A DNA stretch of 64,000 bases, taken from Gudongella oleilytica. Lineage in GTDB: Bacteria; Bacillota; Clostridia; Tissierellales; Tissierellaceae. The translations under genes were made by a program, and so were the position numbers. Shown piece by piece: positions 9,381 through 16,784 of the stretch. The notes beneath the pieces are model-generated. The model did no database searches and was not told the DNA's origin. It saw only the letters and a program-made list of their open reading frames with translations. Location: assembly GCF_004101785.1 (NCBI RefSeq), contig NZ_CP035130.1, forward strand, positions 1,984,001 through 2,048,000. The letters run 5' to 3'. Numbering within the stretch: the first letter of the stretch is position 1; each line of letters starts with the position of its first letter.

Positions 9381-10863
9381 CCTTACACCTCCTATATATC
9401 CAGGTAAGCCTGGATATCCTGTCTGCAAGCTTATCTGTAAGCTGCTCCTTCAATACCCTCCAGGTCCAGTTTTGACCCAGTGTTGCAGGCTCGTTCATTC
9501 TGCCTTCCTCACCAAGATCCAGAAAATCCTGCATCTGAGCTATGGCAAGATAGGCATTCGTACCCCAGGCACCTCTTATCAAACCCCAGTTGTAGCCCTC
9601 TTCATCGTCATCCAGCTTGAGGTACTGTATCGCATATTCCCTCGAATCCTTCGGCGCTGTCTCTATCCAGTCCCTGACGGTCCTGTTGTCGTGTGTTCCC
9701 GTATAAACAATGCAATTTCTGTCATGATTGTGCGGAAGGTAGTCATTGTCTCCTTCAGGATCAAAGGCAAACTGCAGTATTTTCATGCCCGGAAAGCCAG
9801 TAGCCTTAATAAGCTCAACTACTTCTTCAGTCTGAAACCCCAGATCCTCTGCTATTATATCTACATCTCCAAATACCTGGGCAATTTTATTGAAAAGCTT
9901 CATTCCAGGTCCCTTGGTCCACTTCCCGTTTACCGCATCCTCCGCACCATAGGGAACTTCCCAGAAGGACTCAAATCCTCTGAAATGGTCAATCCTGATG
10001 GTGTCGTACAGCAGGATGCTCTGCTTTATCCTTTTGATCCAAAAGTCGTAGCCTGATTCCTCCAATGCACTCCAGTCGTATATGGGATTTCCCCAAAGCT
10101 GGCCCTTTGCTGTAAAGTAATCCGGCGGGACTCCCGCTACAGTTTTTGGCTTGAGATCCTCATCGAGCTTGAAGTATTTGGGGTTTGCCCAAAGATCGGA
10201 GCTGTCCTCTGAAACGTAGATAGGGAGGTCGCCTATGATCTTTATCCCTTTATCATTTGCGTAAAGCTTTAGCTTCAGCCACTGCTTCAGGAAAAAGTAC
10301 TGGGTGAATATCCAGAAATCGATCCTGTCTGATTCTCTTTTTTCAAATTCCTGGACCTCAGGGCTGCCGATGTGCTTCAAATCCTCATCCCATTCAGACC
10401 AGGCTTTTCCCCCCTGGCTGTCCTTAATAGCCATGAAAACAGAAAACTCCCTGAGCCACCAGCTATGATCATCGTAGAATTCGGCCAGGGTATTCCCAAG
10501 GGCTTTCTTGCTTTTTTCAAATGCCAGCCTGAGAAGTCTGTATTTCTCTTTATATATATGACTGTAATCCACTCTGCTGTCTTCTGCAAAGCCTGCAGAG
10601 TCAATGTCGGACTTCTCAAGGAAGCCTATCTCCACCAGCTCGTCCAGGTCTATAAAGTATGGATTCCCTGCAAATGCCGAAAAGCTTTGATAGGGTGAAT
10701 CCCCAAAACCTGTCGGTCCCAAAGGAAGTATCTGCCAGTAGCTCTGAGCTGACCTTTCGAGAAAGTCGACAAAACCATAGGCTTCCTTTCCAAAATCTCC
10801 AATACCATATTTCCCGGGAAGTGATGAAATCCCCATTAAGATACCACTTTCTCGCTTCTTCAC
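9358..10863 (-). CDS. malQ: 4-alpha-glucanotransferase (amylomaltase)
   Basis: GH77 amylomaltase of about 501 residues that transfers glucan chains between maltodextrins so that phosphorylase can use them. The N-terminus SGILMGISSLPGKYGIGDFG is the family signature. Catalytic-region motifs are DTIRIDHFRGF (Asp nucleophile), IIAEDLGF (acid/base Glu) and YTGTHDNRT. The best start is the GTG at 10863: it is preceded by AAGGAAG with 7-nt spacing and keeps the LacI-type operator at 10902-10915 outside the gene, whereas the longer frame to 10926 would place the operator inside it. The gene overlaps glgP downstream and follows the rhodanese gene after about 108 nt containing the operator. Confidence 0.95.
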   Translation of the reverse strand: MKKRESGILMGISSLPGKYGIGDFGKEAYGFVDFLERSAQSYWQILPLGPTGFGDSPYQSFSAFAGNPYFIDLDELVEIGFLEKSDIDSAGFAEDSRVDYSHIYKEKYRLLRLAFEKSKKALGNTLAEFYDDHSWWLREFSVFMAIKDSQGGKAWSEWDEDLKHIGSPEVQEFEKRESDRIDFWIFTQYFFLKQWLKLKLYANDKGIKIIGDLPIYVSEDSSDLWANPKYFKLDEDLKPKTVAGVPPDYFTAKGQLWGNPIYDWSALEESGYDFWIKRIKQSILLYDTIRIDHFRGFESFWEVPYGAEDAVNGKWTKGPGMKLFNKIAQVFGDVDIIAEDLGFQTEEVVELIKATGFPGMKILQFAFDPEGDNDYLPHNHDRNCIVYTGTHDNRTVRDWIETAPKDSREYAIQYLKLDDDEEGYNWGLIRGAWGTNAYLAIAQMQDFLDLGEEGRMNEPATLGQNWTWRVLKEQLTDKLADRISRLTWIYRRCKDDQPRES

Positions 10864-10901
10864 ATATCCACTTCCTTTGCCTTGGGTTCGCTGCACATTT
10901 G

Positions 10902-10915
10902 TGCAACCGGTTGAA
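10902..10915 (-). promoter_or_regulatory. LacI/MalR-type operator in front of malQ
   Basis: TGCAACCGGTTGAA contains the perfect 10-bp palindrome CAACCGGTTG and shares half site TGCAAC and the central CG with the malE operator at 6920-6933. It lies 39 nt upstream of the proposed malQ GTG. Two matching sites in front of two maltodextrin transcription units, beside a LacI gene, support a local regulon. Confidence 0.78.
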
Positions 10916-10971
10916 CATACTTTCATGATACCCCAGATGAGTTATCATGAAAACATAAATATTATCCTTGA

Positions 10972-11802
10972 TCACATTCCTGTTGCTACTTCATTTTCGG
11001 GATAGGTTATCCAATCACTCCAGCCTCCTACATAAAGCTTTGGCTTAAGTCCTATCTCTTCCATAAACAATACATTCACAGTACCGGTTATACCGGATCC
11101 ACAATGGACTATCAGCTGATCATACCCCTTCAAGGGTTTGAAATGATCCATAAGCTCATCTAAGTCCGGAACTCTTTCACCCTCAGTCAAATCAGTCCAT
11201 GGGTAATTAACTGCTCCCGGGATATGACCTGCTACCTTATCTATGGGCTCAACCTCTCCCCTGAATCGTTCAGCTGTTCTCGAATCTATGACAGCTGATT
11301 TTGGATCCTTAAGTGCCTCTCTGACTTCCTCTATGGAAACCTCTATGCTTGGGTTCATTTTTACTGTTAGTTTTTCTCCCGGATTTGGATAAGCTATTGT
11401 CTTGGATACAGGATATCCCTTTTCGATCCATTTTTTGATCCCGCCGCCAAGTAATCTCACATCCTCTTTGCCGATCAGCTTAAGCATCCACCAAAGCCTT
11501 GAGGCATTAGATAAATCACCGTCATCATATACTATCACACTTGATTTGTCGTCCACTCCAAGCTTGTTGATATTCATCACAAACTCGTCCATGTCAGGAA
11601 GAGGGTGTCTGCCTCCATGCTTCTTTACCTCGCCCGTTAGAATATCCTCAACTGAAACATAGACAGCTCCTTCTATATGACCTTCTTTATATGCATCAGA
11701 GCCATAGCTTGGATTTCCAAGCTCTGATCTGGCGTCAAGCACTAATACTCCCTCTTTATCAAGATTTTCAACAAGCCATTCTGCGGATACGATGCTTTTC
11801 AT
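10972..11802 (-). CDS. Rhodanese-type sulfurtransferase (thiosulfate / 3-mercaptopyruvate)
   Basis: A 276-residue protein with two tandem rhodanese domains, the first (about 1-125) inactive and the second (about 150-276) carrying the catalytic loop HCGSGITG with the persulfide cysteine. The CGSG loop resembles 3-mercaptopyruvate sulfurtransferases (CGSGVT) more than classical thiosulfate enzymes (CRKGVT), so the mercaptopyruvate activity is slightly favoured. The N-terminal CH2A-like element is seen as LVLDARSELGNPSYGSDAYKEGHIEGA, split here by motif only. An AGGAG site precedes the ATG at 11802. It follows the TPM gene and precedes malQ, and is probably not functionally part of the maltodextrin system. 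Confidence 0.9.
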   Translation of the reverse strand: MKSIVSAEWLVENLDKEGVLVLDARSELGNPSYGSDAYKEGHIEGAVYVSVEDILTGEVKKHGGRHPLPDMDEFVMNINKLGVDDKSSVIVYDDGDLSNASRLWWMLKLIGKEDVRLLGGGIKKWIEKGYPVSKTIAYPNPGEKLTVKMNPSIEVSIEEVREALKDPKSAVIDSRTAERFRGEVEPIDKVAGHIPGAVNYPWTDLTEGERVPDLDELMDHFKPLKGYDQLIVHCGSGITGTVNVLFMEEIGLKPKLYVGGWSDWITYPENEVATGM

Positions 11803-11825
11803 TATATTCTCCTTCCATACTGTCG

Positions 11826-12647
11826 TTAAAATTTTCTTCCCCCTCCGCCATGCATCCTGCCGCTGGAGGACCTGTGAACCGTGCTTCTGCCGGAGGATGA
11901 GCCTCTTGAGCCAGGCGGGGGTGTTCGTGGTATTATCCTGGAGGTAACAGAGGTATCTACCAGCCTGTCACCTTTGTCGGCAAGATTCACAATACTGTTA
12001 TTCCTGTAAGAAAATGGATTTGGAGGATTCTTCATCCTGTACCCCGATTTGACCGACCCGTAGAAGCCTCCTCCGATACCAAGGGACGCCAGGAGGCTAA
12101 GTGCAGCCTCTATGGGAGTAAGTTTATTTTCCTCACTGCCTTCCTCCACTGTGTGTTGGTCGGAAGGTATTCCCGCCAGGAGATACTCCTCGGTCTTTCT
12201 CAGGAATCCGGATGCTGCTCCATAATAGTCCCCATCAAATAAGTCTGATTCCACGGCATCCAGTATTCTATCTATCCTCTCATCCGTCAAATACACTATT
12301 CCTTTCCCTGAGGTAGATATATATGCTTCCCTGTTGTCCATATCGATCAGAAACAGTATCCCGGAATAATCGTTGCCTCTCCCATATCCCTGATAATCGA
12401 AGTAATCATCAGCGTATTCTCTCGAGTTTTTGCCTTGAGAATCATTTGTTGTGACTATCACTATATCCATATCGTACTGATCTGAAAGACCTGCTGCTGA
12501 CTCCTCAAGAATGGATTCCTCAGACGACGAGAACAGCATTGCGTCATCCACTACAAGCAAATCGACTTCTGCGGCAACTGATAAGCTTGAAAAAAATACA
12601 AGGGCAACAAGCAGGAATGGTATGAATAATCTTCTATTTGCTACCAT
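11826..12647 (-). CDS. TPM-domain secreted/membrane protein (YgcG/YdjH type)
   Basis: 273 residues: a signal peptide (FIPFLLVALVFFSSLSVAA), a TPM domain (about residues 28-160; FSSSEESILEE, then YSGILFLIDMDNREAYIST and TSGKG), a membrane segment near residues 183-200 (AALSLLASLGIGGGFYGS), and a cytoplasmic tail rich in Ser, Arg and Gly that ends GGGGRKF. The TPM fold was first linked to photosystem II repair in plants but is widespread in bacteria with poorly known roles. Its start overlaps the stop of the zinc-ribbon gene by 7 nt. The order SPFH, zinc ribbon, TPM matches the B. subtilis ydjI/ydjG/ydjH set, where these proteins act together in a membrane-stress complex. Confidence 0.85.
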   Translation of the reverse strand: MVANRRLFIPFLLVALVFFSSLSVAAEVDLLVVDDAMLFSSSEESILEESAAGLSDQYDMDIVIVTTNDSQGKNSREYADDYFDYQGYGRGNDYSGILFLIDMDNREAYISTSGKGIVYLTDERIDRILDAVESDLFDGDYYGAASGFLRKTEEYLLAGIPSDQHTVEEGSEENKLTPIEAALSLLASLGIGGGFYGSVKSGYRMKNPPNPFSYRNNSIVNLADKGDRLVDTSVTSRIIPRTPPPGSRGSSSGRSTVHRSSSGRMHGGGGRKF

Positions 12648-13675
12648 AGGAACATACCTCCTATTGCAAGGGCGCTGAATACTATTGCTGCAATCAAGCC
12701 TGCAGTTGAGAAAACCTTGCCCTCGCTAAGCGGCAGGTCTCCGAATGATTTCCCCGACTGTCCGTTTACAGCAAAAACGTATGTTTTCCCCTTATATCCG
12801 TAGGTCAGTATCCATGCAGGCAGAAGTGAGAAATGCCAATTTTTAAGATTAAGCTCCATCTCCTTCTTCTGGGGAATAACCTGTTGATAACCTGCCGTGA
12901 TTTCGCTGAGCATATAGCCAAAATACTTTTGAAGGTCCTGCTTTACCATAGGCTCGACATCTTCCCTTGGAACATTATATTGCTCTGCATAAAAGCCGGA
13001 AAGATATCCCATTGAGAATGGTATGGCACCGTCCTCGTCATATGGTCCTATCCCATTTAAAAGCCTTGCATCGATCTTATCAAAGCCCGATGCCCCTGCG
13101 TTATTTATCTCAAGGTTCCCTTTTCGCACTATCTCATATTTCTTCGTCTCAGTGTATTCTGTGTTTCCATTTCTCCAGACTCTCGTTTCCCTTCCCTCGC
13201 CTACGAAATCAAGCCGTGCATTTGCCTCTACCCTCCAGTGGGGAAGGTATACTCCGGTTATCTTTTCAAGCTGTGATTGGCTGGTAAAGTCTTTTGGAAC
13301 ATACTTTTTCCTTCCAGCCCATTGCATAAACAGCTCCTGAGCTCTGTCCCTGCTGATTTTGAAGGGTATGATCTTCCTTGGCTTGAACTCTCCCTCCAGC
13401 TTCCCTGACAGAATAACAGGATTATGGCAATAGTAACAGAAGGTAGCAGAGGTAGTATCATCGGTGACAAGATCGGCTCCGCAGCTGTTGCAATGGTAAT
13501 TTACAAGGTGTTCCTTCTCATGGGCAGGGATATCTCCCGCTTCATCGATATAGCCCTTGTTCAGCTGCTCTTCGGTGAACTCACTGAGGCAATATTCACA
13601 TTTGAATTTCCCATAATCCGGATTGAAGTGGATACCTGCACCACAATTCAGACACTTAAAACTTGTGGTTGTCAT
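12641..13675 (-). CDS. Zinc-ribbon membrane-anchored protein (YdjG type)
   Basis: 344 residues with two N-terminal zinc ribbons: CLNCGAGIHF with CEYC around residues 8-29, and CNSCGADLV with CYYC around residues 61-80. A central domain of about 230 residues follows (HWRVEANARLDFVGEGRET) and a single C-terminal membrane helix (STAGLIAAIVFSALAIGGMFLW). This architecture is found in Firmicutes proteins annotated as TFIIB-type zinc ribbon proteins, including B. subtilis YdjG. It is flanked 16 nt upstream by the SPFH gene and overlaps the TPM gene downstream, so the three probably act as one complex. No catalytic residues are evident. Confidence 0.83.
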   Translation of the reverse strand: MTTTSFKCLNCGAGIHFNPDYGKFKCEYCLSEFTEEQLNKGYIDEAGDIPAHEKEHLVNYHCNSCGADLVTDDTTSATFCYYCHNPVILSGKLEGEFKPRKIIPFKISRDRAQELFMQWAGRKKYVPKDFTSQSQLEKITGVYLPHWRVEANARLDFVGEGRETRVWRNGNTEYTETKKYEIVRKGNLEINNAGASGFDKIDARLLNGIGPYDEDGAIPFSMGYLSGFYAEQYNVPREDVEPMVKQDLQKYFGYMLSEITAGYQQVIPQKKEMELNLKNWHFSLLPAWILTYGYKGKTYVFAVNGQSGKSFGDLPLSEGKVFSTAGLIAAIVFSALAIGGMFLW

Positions 13676-13691
13676 TTTCTACCTCCAGCAG

Positions 13692-14891
13692 CTAAAATTT
13701 GTTGCCGCACTCCGGACAGAATTTTGGCGTTGCACCTTCCGGGATATACCCACAGTTTGTGCAGGCTTTTTTCTCAGGCCCTTTGGATCCACATTCTGAA
13801 CAGAACTTTCCGCTGTTCTTGGCTCCGCATTCTGTACAGAACCACTCGTTTGCCTTTTTGGGCTGCGCCTGCTCGTTTTTCTGAGCCTGATCCTCCATCT
13901 GCTTTTGATTAGATTGACTTGCAGCTCCAATAAATGAGCCAGCACCCTGCATCCCTACACCCATGCCAAGGAATGCTCCCATAGCACCTCCTTCATTGGA
14001 GCCGGCAGCCTCCAAGCCCCTTGCAACAGAGCCCTGTACATAGCCCTCCCTAACTGATGGGTCTCCCAGCATAGCTCCCTTGTTTCTCATGTTTATGAGT
14101 TCCTTGGACTCGTCGTCGTAGGAGATGCTTGCTATACCTACAGACTGGATCTCCATCCCCCTGTTCTTTTTCCACTCATCATCAAGAATCTGGGACATAT
14201 ATGAGCTTAGCTCCCTGCCTTTTGAGGGAACGTGGGATATCCTTATCCCGTCAACGGACATCTGGTTCATGGCAGCCTGAAGGGCCTCCAGAAATTCTGA
14301 AAGGTATTGCTCGTTTATATCCTGGATCTCCACCCTGTCCTCGTTCTTGGGAATAGCTTCCATAAAGAACAAGAGAGGATCTGTTATCTTTATTGAGTAG
14401 GTTCCGTGAGTCCTCAAGAATAACTCCGAATTATAGAAGTCATCAAAATAGTTCAAGGGGTTGGGAGTTCCAAATTTTATGCCCTTTATCTCCTGCAGGT
14501 TGATGTAGAAGACCTTTTGCTTTGATGGAGTAACTCCACCGAATTTTATTCTCTGGAATGACTCAATAAGCGCTTCCTTAAACGTTCCGTTAAACAATGA
14601 AGGCACTGAGGAGTCGTCTACCTTGTAGTATCCTTCCTCTGCGGTGTAATCCACTACCTTTCCACCATCCACGAGCATCATGAATTGGTTTGGATAGACG
14701 TGTATCATGGAACCGTTCGATACTACATCTTCGGTTCCCTTTCTGTTTGAGCCTCTCCTGTCATCCTTTCTGACAGTGACTCCCTTTGTGAAAACAGTGT
14801 TATCACTCATATCATCAGGCTCAATTACCTCAAGCCACTGATCGGCCAAAGATCCTCCTATGGCACTTCCGATTGCTTTGATCAATCCCAT
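13692..14891 (-). CDS. SPFH-domain protein with C-terminal zinc ribbons (YdjI type)
   Basis: About 399 residues. The N-terminal ~280 are an SPFH/band-7 domain of the type once called virion core protein (MGLIKAIGSAIGGSLADQW, then VYPNQFMMLVDGGKV). A Gly/Ala-rich linker (GGAMGAFLGMGVGMQGAG) and a Gln/Lys segment follow, then three short zinc ribbons (CTECGAKNSGKFCSECG, CTNCG, CPECG). The start is the ATG at 14891, preceded by GAGGAGGG at 5-6 nt. In B. subtilis the relative YdjI partners with the PspA homologue YdjF; no PspA gene is adjacent here. It is the first gene of the SPFH/zinc-ribbon/TPM operon. Confidence 0.88.
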   Translation of the reverse strand: MGLIKAIGSAIGGSLADQWLEVIEPDDMSDNTVFTKGVTVRKDDRRGSNRKGTEDVVSNGSMIHVYPNQFMMLVDGGKVVDYTAEEGYYKVDDSSVPSLFNGTFKEALIESFQRIKFGGVTPSKQKVFYINLQEIKGIKFGTPNPLNYFDDFYNSELFLRTHGTYSIKITDPLLFFMEAIPKNEDRVEIQDINEQYLSEFLEALQAAMNQMSVDGIRISHVPSKGRELSSYMSQILDDEWKKNRGMEIQSVGIASISYDDESKELINMRNKGAMLGDPSVREGYVQGSVARGLEAAGSNEGGAMGAFLGMGVGMQGAGSFIGAASQSNQKQMEDQAQKNEQAQPKKANEWFCTECGAKNSGKFCSECGSKGPEKKACTNCGYIPEGATPKFCPECGNKF

Positions 14892-14994
14892 GATAGCCCT
14901 CCTCATATATTTATTAATATTTCCTTTGATCCCACGGTATAACTATACCCCAACACAACTGTGAATTTCAAATAATTATGTGGTCAACATTTTT

Positions 14995-15023
14995 GAAGGT
15001 GCAGCCCTTGGAGCTGCACCTTC
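14995..15023 (-). terminator. Hairpin after the baeRF-type gene
   Basis: An 11-bp stem (GAAGGTGCAGC with GCTGCACCTTC) and 7-nt loop begin about 12 nt after the stop of the gene ending at 15036. The minus-strand tail is CAAAAAT rather than a U-run, so termination strength is uncertain. Confidence 0.5.
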
Positions 15024-15035
15024 CGTTTTGTCTCT

Positions 15036-16184
15036 TCAGTATCTCAGAATTGCTGCTGCAGGTTTAAGGACCGGCATCCTCTCCTTATCCAGAACGTATA
15101 CCTTGCCGCCATTTTCCATTGCAGCTATCAAGGCACGATCGAGGATCTCCATATGCTTTTCGCCTTCTCTGTTGTCGACTATTATTTCTCCTGTGTCATT
15201 GTCCAGAAATCCCCACTGCTGTACACCGTCAGCTACAAACAGCCTTTCTACTCTTCCATGCAATGCCATTTTGGTTATCTCTGCGGCATCGCAGCTTGAC
15301 AGCTTGGAATCAGTGCCCTTAAGGGTGTTGAATTTTTCAATTTCTCTTTCCAGCGTGCTTTCAACCTTGGGTACAACTATCTCCATTGCCTTGTCATGTA
15401 TATCCCGGAGAGAGGCTCCTACGGGACTTCCCTTTATCGACTCCTCCATGAGATGAGGATAAGTGTTCACTTCTTTATACATAGGATAAATGTAGTCGAC
15501 GGAGTAAACCAGAAGAGGAGCTCCCGAATCCTTCAATACTCTCGATACTTCTTTATCTATAGTTCTCAAATGCTTTGATATCTCATTCTTCTCCGTCTGG
15601 CTCATTTCATTGTAGCCGTGAAGGAATGAAGTGGCACCACCTGCTGCTCCCTTAGGACTTGTCGCTTCCTGACGCAGCTCGTTTGCCGGGATGTAGTTTT
15701 CAACAAGCTCATCTATCTCAGGTACATCGACCCTTTCAATATCATAGGCACCTGCTTTGTATAGCTTTATTTCTGACTGGCTTAGGGCAAGAACATTGAA
15801 CCTGGTATCTGATGACAGGTATTTAATGAGTGGTCGCAGGTAGTATTTGTTGGACACACTCAGGGTTTCCTCTGATGTAATTGGCAGTCTGAAATGTTTA
15901 AATGAGCTTTCAGAGATAAAAAGTGCCAGAGTCTTGTCCTGTTTTTGCCAAAACAAAGCGTCATCCAAAAGCAAAGTACAGGGTTTCAAGAGTTCAGCTG
16001 CTTCTCTTACCCCATAGCCCATGGAGATAAGTTTTTCCTCTGCTTCCTTTAATATATTCTTCAGCTGTATCCTGCTTTGCGCAGCTTCACTCCCATACCT
16101 CCATGTGGGCATGTAAATTGAGACAAGTCCCTTATGATCTTCCTCCATCATTTGCTTCAATAAGTCAAAGCTGATTTTTTCCAT
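15036..16184 (-). CDS. baeRF-type protein (release-factor-like fold), unknown role
   Basis: About 382 residues. The sequence has the pattern of the bacterial archaeo-eukaryotic release factor (baeRF) families: an N-terminal segment LVSIYMPTW, a middle domain with LALSQSEIKLYKAG and a C-terminal eL30/pelota-like domain (ALHGRVERLFVADG, then LDRALIAAMENGGKVYVLD). baeRF proteins are thought to act on ribosomes or in stress responses, but no biochemical role is settled. The start is the ATG at 16184, 7 nt after AGGAG; a TTG two codons earlier is less well placed. It is followed by the SPFH operon after a hairpin. Confidence 0.75.
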   Translation of the reverse strand: MEKISFDLLKQMMEEDHKGLVSIYMPTWRYGSEAAQSRIQLKNILKEAEEKLISMGYGVREAAELLKPCTLLLDDALFWQKQDKTLALFISESSFKHFRLPITSEETLSVSNKYYLRPLIKYLSSDTRFNVLALSQSEIKLYKAGAYDIERVDVPEIDELVENYIPANELRQEATSPKGAAGGATSFLHGYNEMSQTEKNEISKHLRTIDKEVSRVLKDSGAPLLVYSVDYIYPMYKEVNTYPHLMEESIKGSPVGASLRDIHDKAMEIVVPKVESTLEREIEKFNTLKGTDSKLSSCDAAEITKMALHGRVERLFVADGVQQWGFLDNDTGEIIVDNREGEKHMEILDRALIAAMENGGKVYVLDKERMPVLKPAAAILRY

Positions 16185-16322
16185 AGTCAATCTCCTTTCA
16201 ATACATTGATTCCCGTCGATCCCTTGTGTTGAATTTCAGCTAAACTATTGTTCAATATACTTTTACCACTCTTGTAGAGAATAAAACATGAGAGGTACCC
16301 CGTCGGGATTGGTATGTTTTGA

Positions 16323-16373
16323 TTGAAAGCAAGTCGAGATTATGCTAAAATAAAAAACAAACCCCTATGGGGT
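16323..16373 (+). promoter_or_regulatory. Promoter plus CsoR/CstR-like operator of the MerT-like selenoprotein gene
   Basis: TTGAAA (16323-16328), a 17-nt spacer and TAAAAT (16346-16351) form a good sigma-A promoter. The perfect palindrome ACCCCTATGGGGT at 16361-16373 covers the expected transcription start. Its C-run/G-run layout is that of CsoR-family operators (copper, nickel or persulfide sensors). An imperfect second copy, TACCCCGTCGGGA, lies at 16296-16308. Confidence 0.7.
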
Positions 16374-16387
16374 ATGGGAGGTGTGTT

Positions 16388-16693
16388 ATGAAAGAAAAGC
16401 TTTTTGGCGTAGGATCAATATTTTCTGCTATGGCAGCATCCATGTGCTGAAGCGGAGGCCTTATTTTGGCATCCCTGGGTCTGGGATCTGCAGGCAGTGC
16501 TTATTTTTCCAATCTCACACAATATAAGCCGATATTTGTTCTGATTACAGGTATTCTGTTATATAAAGGCTATTCCATTATTGAAAAAAAGAATGCAAGC
16601 AAGGGCACTAAGATATTTTTCTGGATCAGCGCAGCAATATCCATCCTTGCATTGTACTATCCGACAATATTGAGCTTAATAAACGCTTCTTAG
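16388..16693 (+). CDS. MerT-like membrane protein with a Cys-selenocysteine pair (UGA at 16448-16450)
   Basis: Read with UGA as selenocysteine, the frame gives 101 residues starting MKEKLFGVGSIFSAM, with residues 20-21 being Cys-Sec (TGC TGA) followed by SGGLILASLGLGSAG. This matches the first membrane helix of MerT mercury transporters, where a Cys-Cys pair is followed by a small-residue stretch and LGLG. The remainder, YKPIFVLITGILLYKGYSI plus a last helix near residues 76-97, also fits a MerT-like three-helix protein. GGGAGGTGTGTT precedes the ATG. Without recoding only a 20-residue peptide or an unsupported TTG-initiated fragment would result. A hairpin with an apical GGUCU loop lies 18-41 nt after the UGA. 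A CsoR-type operator suggests metal or persulfide control. No mercuric reductase is adjacent, so the substrate is open. Confidence 0.82.
16469..16491 (+). promoter_or_regulatory. SECIS-like hairpin of the MerT-like gene
   Basis: Lower stem GCA/UGC, a 2-nt bulge, upper stem UCCC/GGGA (16472-16475 with 16483-16486) and a 7-nt loop UGGGUCU. The apical GGUCU is the same as in the E. coli fdhF SECIS loop, where the G and U are needed for SelB binding. The loop starts 26 nt after the UGA, within the bacterial range. Confidence 0.75.
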
Positions 16694-16731
16694 GAGGCGC
16701 TTATTTTATTTAATTGCTGATACGCTTCAAG

Positions 16732-16784
16732 TACCCTTTACAGACAGCTGAAGTATTTATTGCTCCAGCTTTCTGTAAAGGGTA
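16732..16784 (-). terminator. Long hairpin spanning the stop codon of the sigma-54 regulator
   Basis: TACCCTTTACAGA (16732-16744) pairs perfectly with 16772-16784, and AGCTG (16746-16750) pairs with 16766-16770. One arm encodes the last residues of the regulator. No U-run follows on the minus strand. It probably acts as a transcript end or as a barrier to readthrough from the MerT-like gene on the opposite strand. Confidence 0.6.

Noticed and set aside
9373-10056. A 227-codon open frame on the plus strand
   Set aside because: It lies antisense to malQ, has no ribosome site and shows no family motif.
13424-13912. A 162-codon open frame on the plus strand
   Set aside because: It is antisense to the zinc-ribbon and SPFH genes with no supporting start signal.
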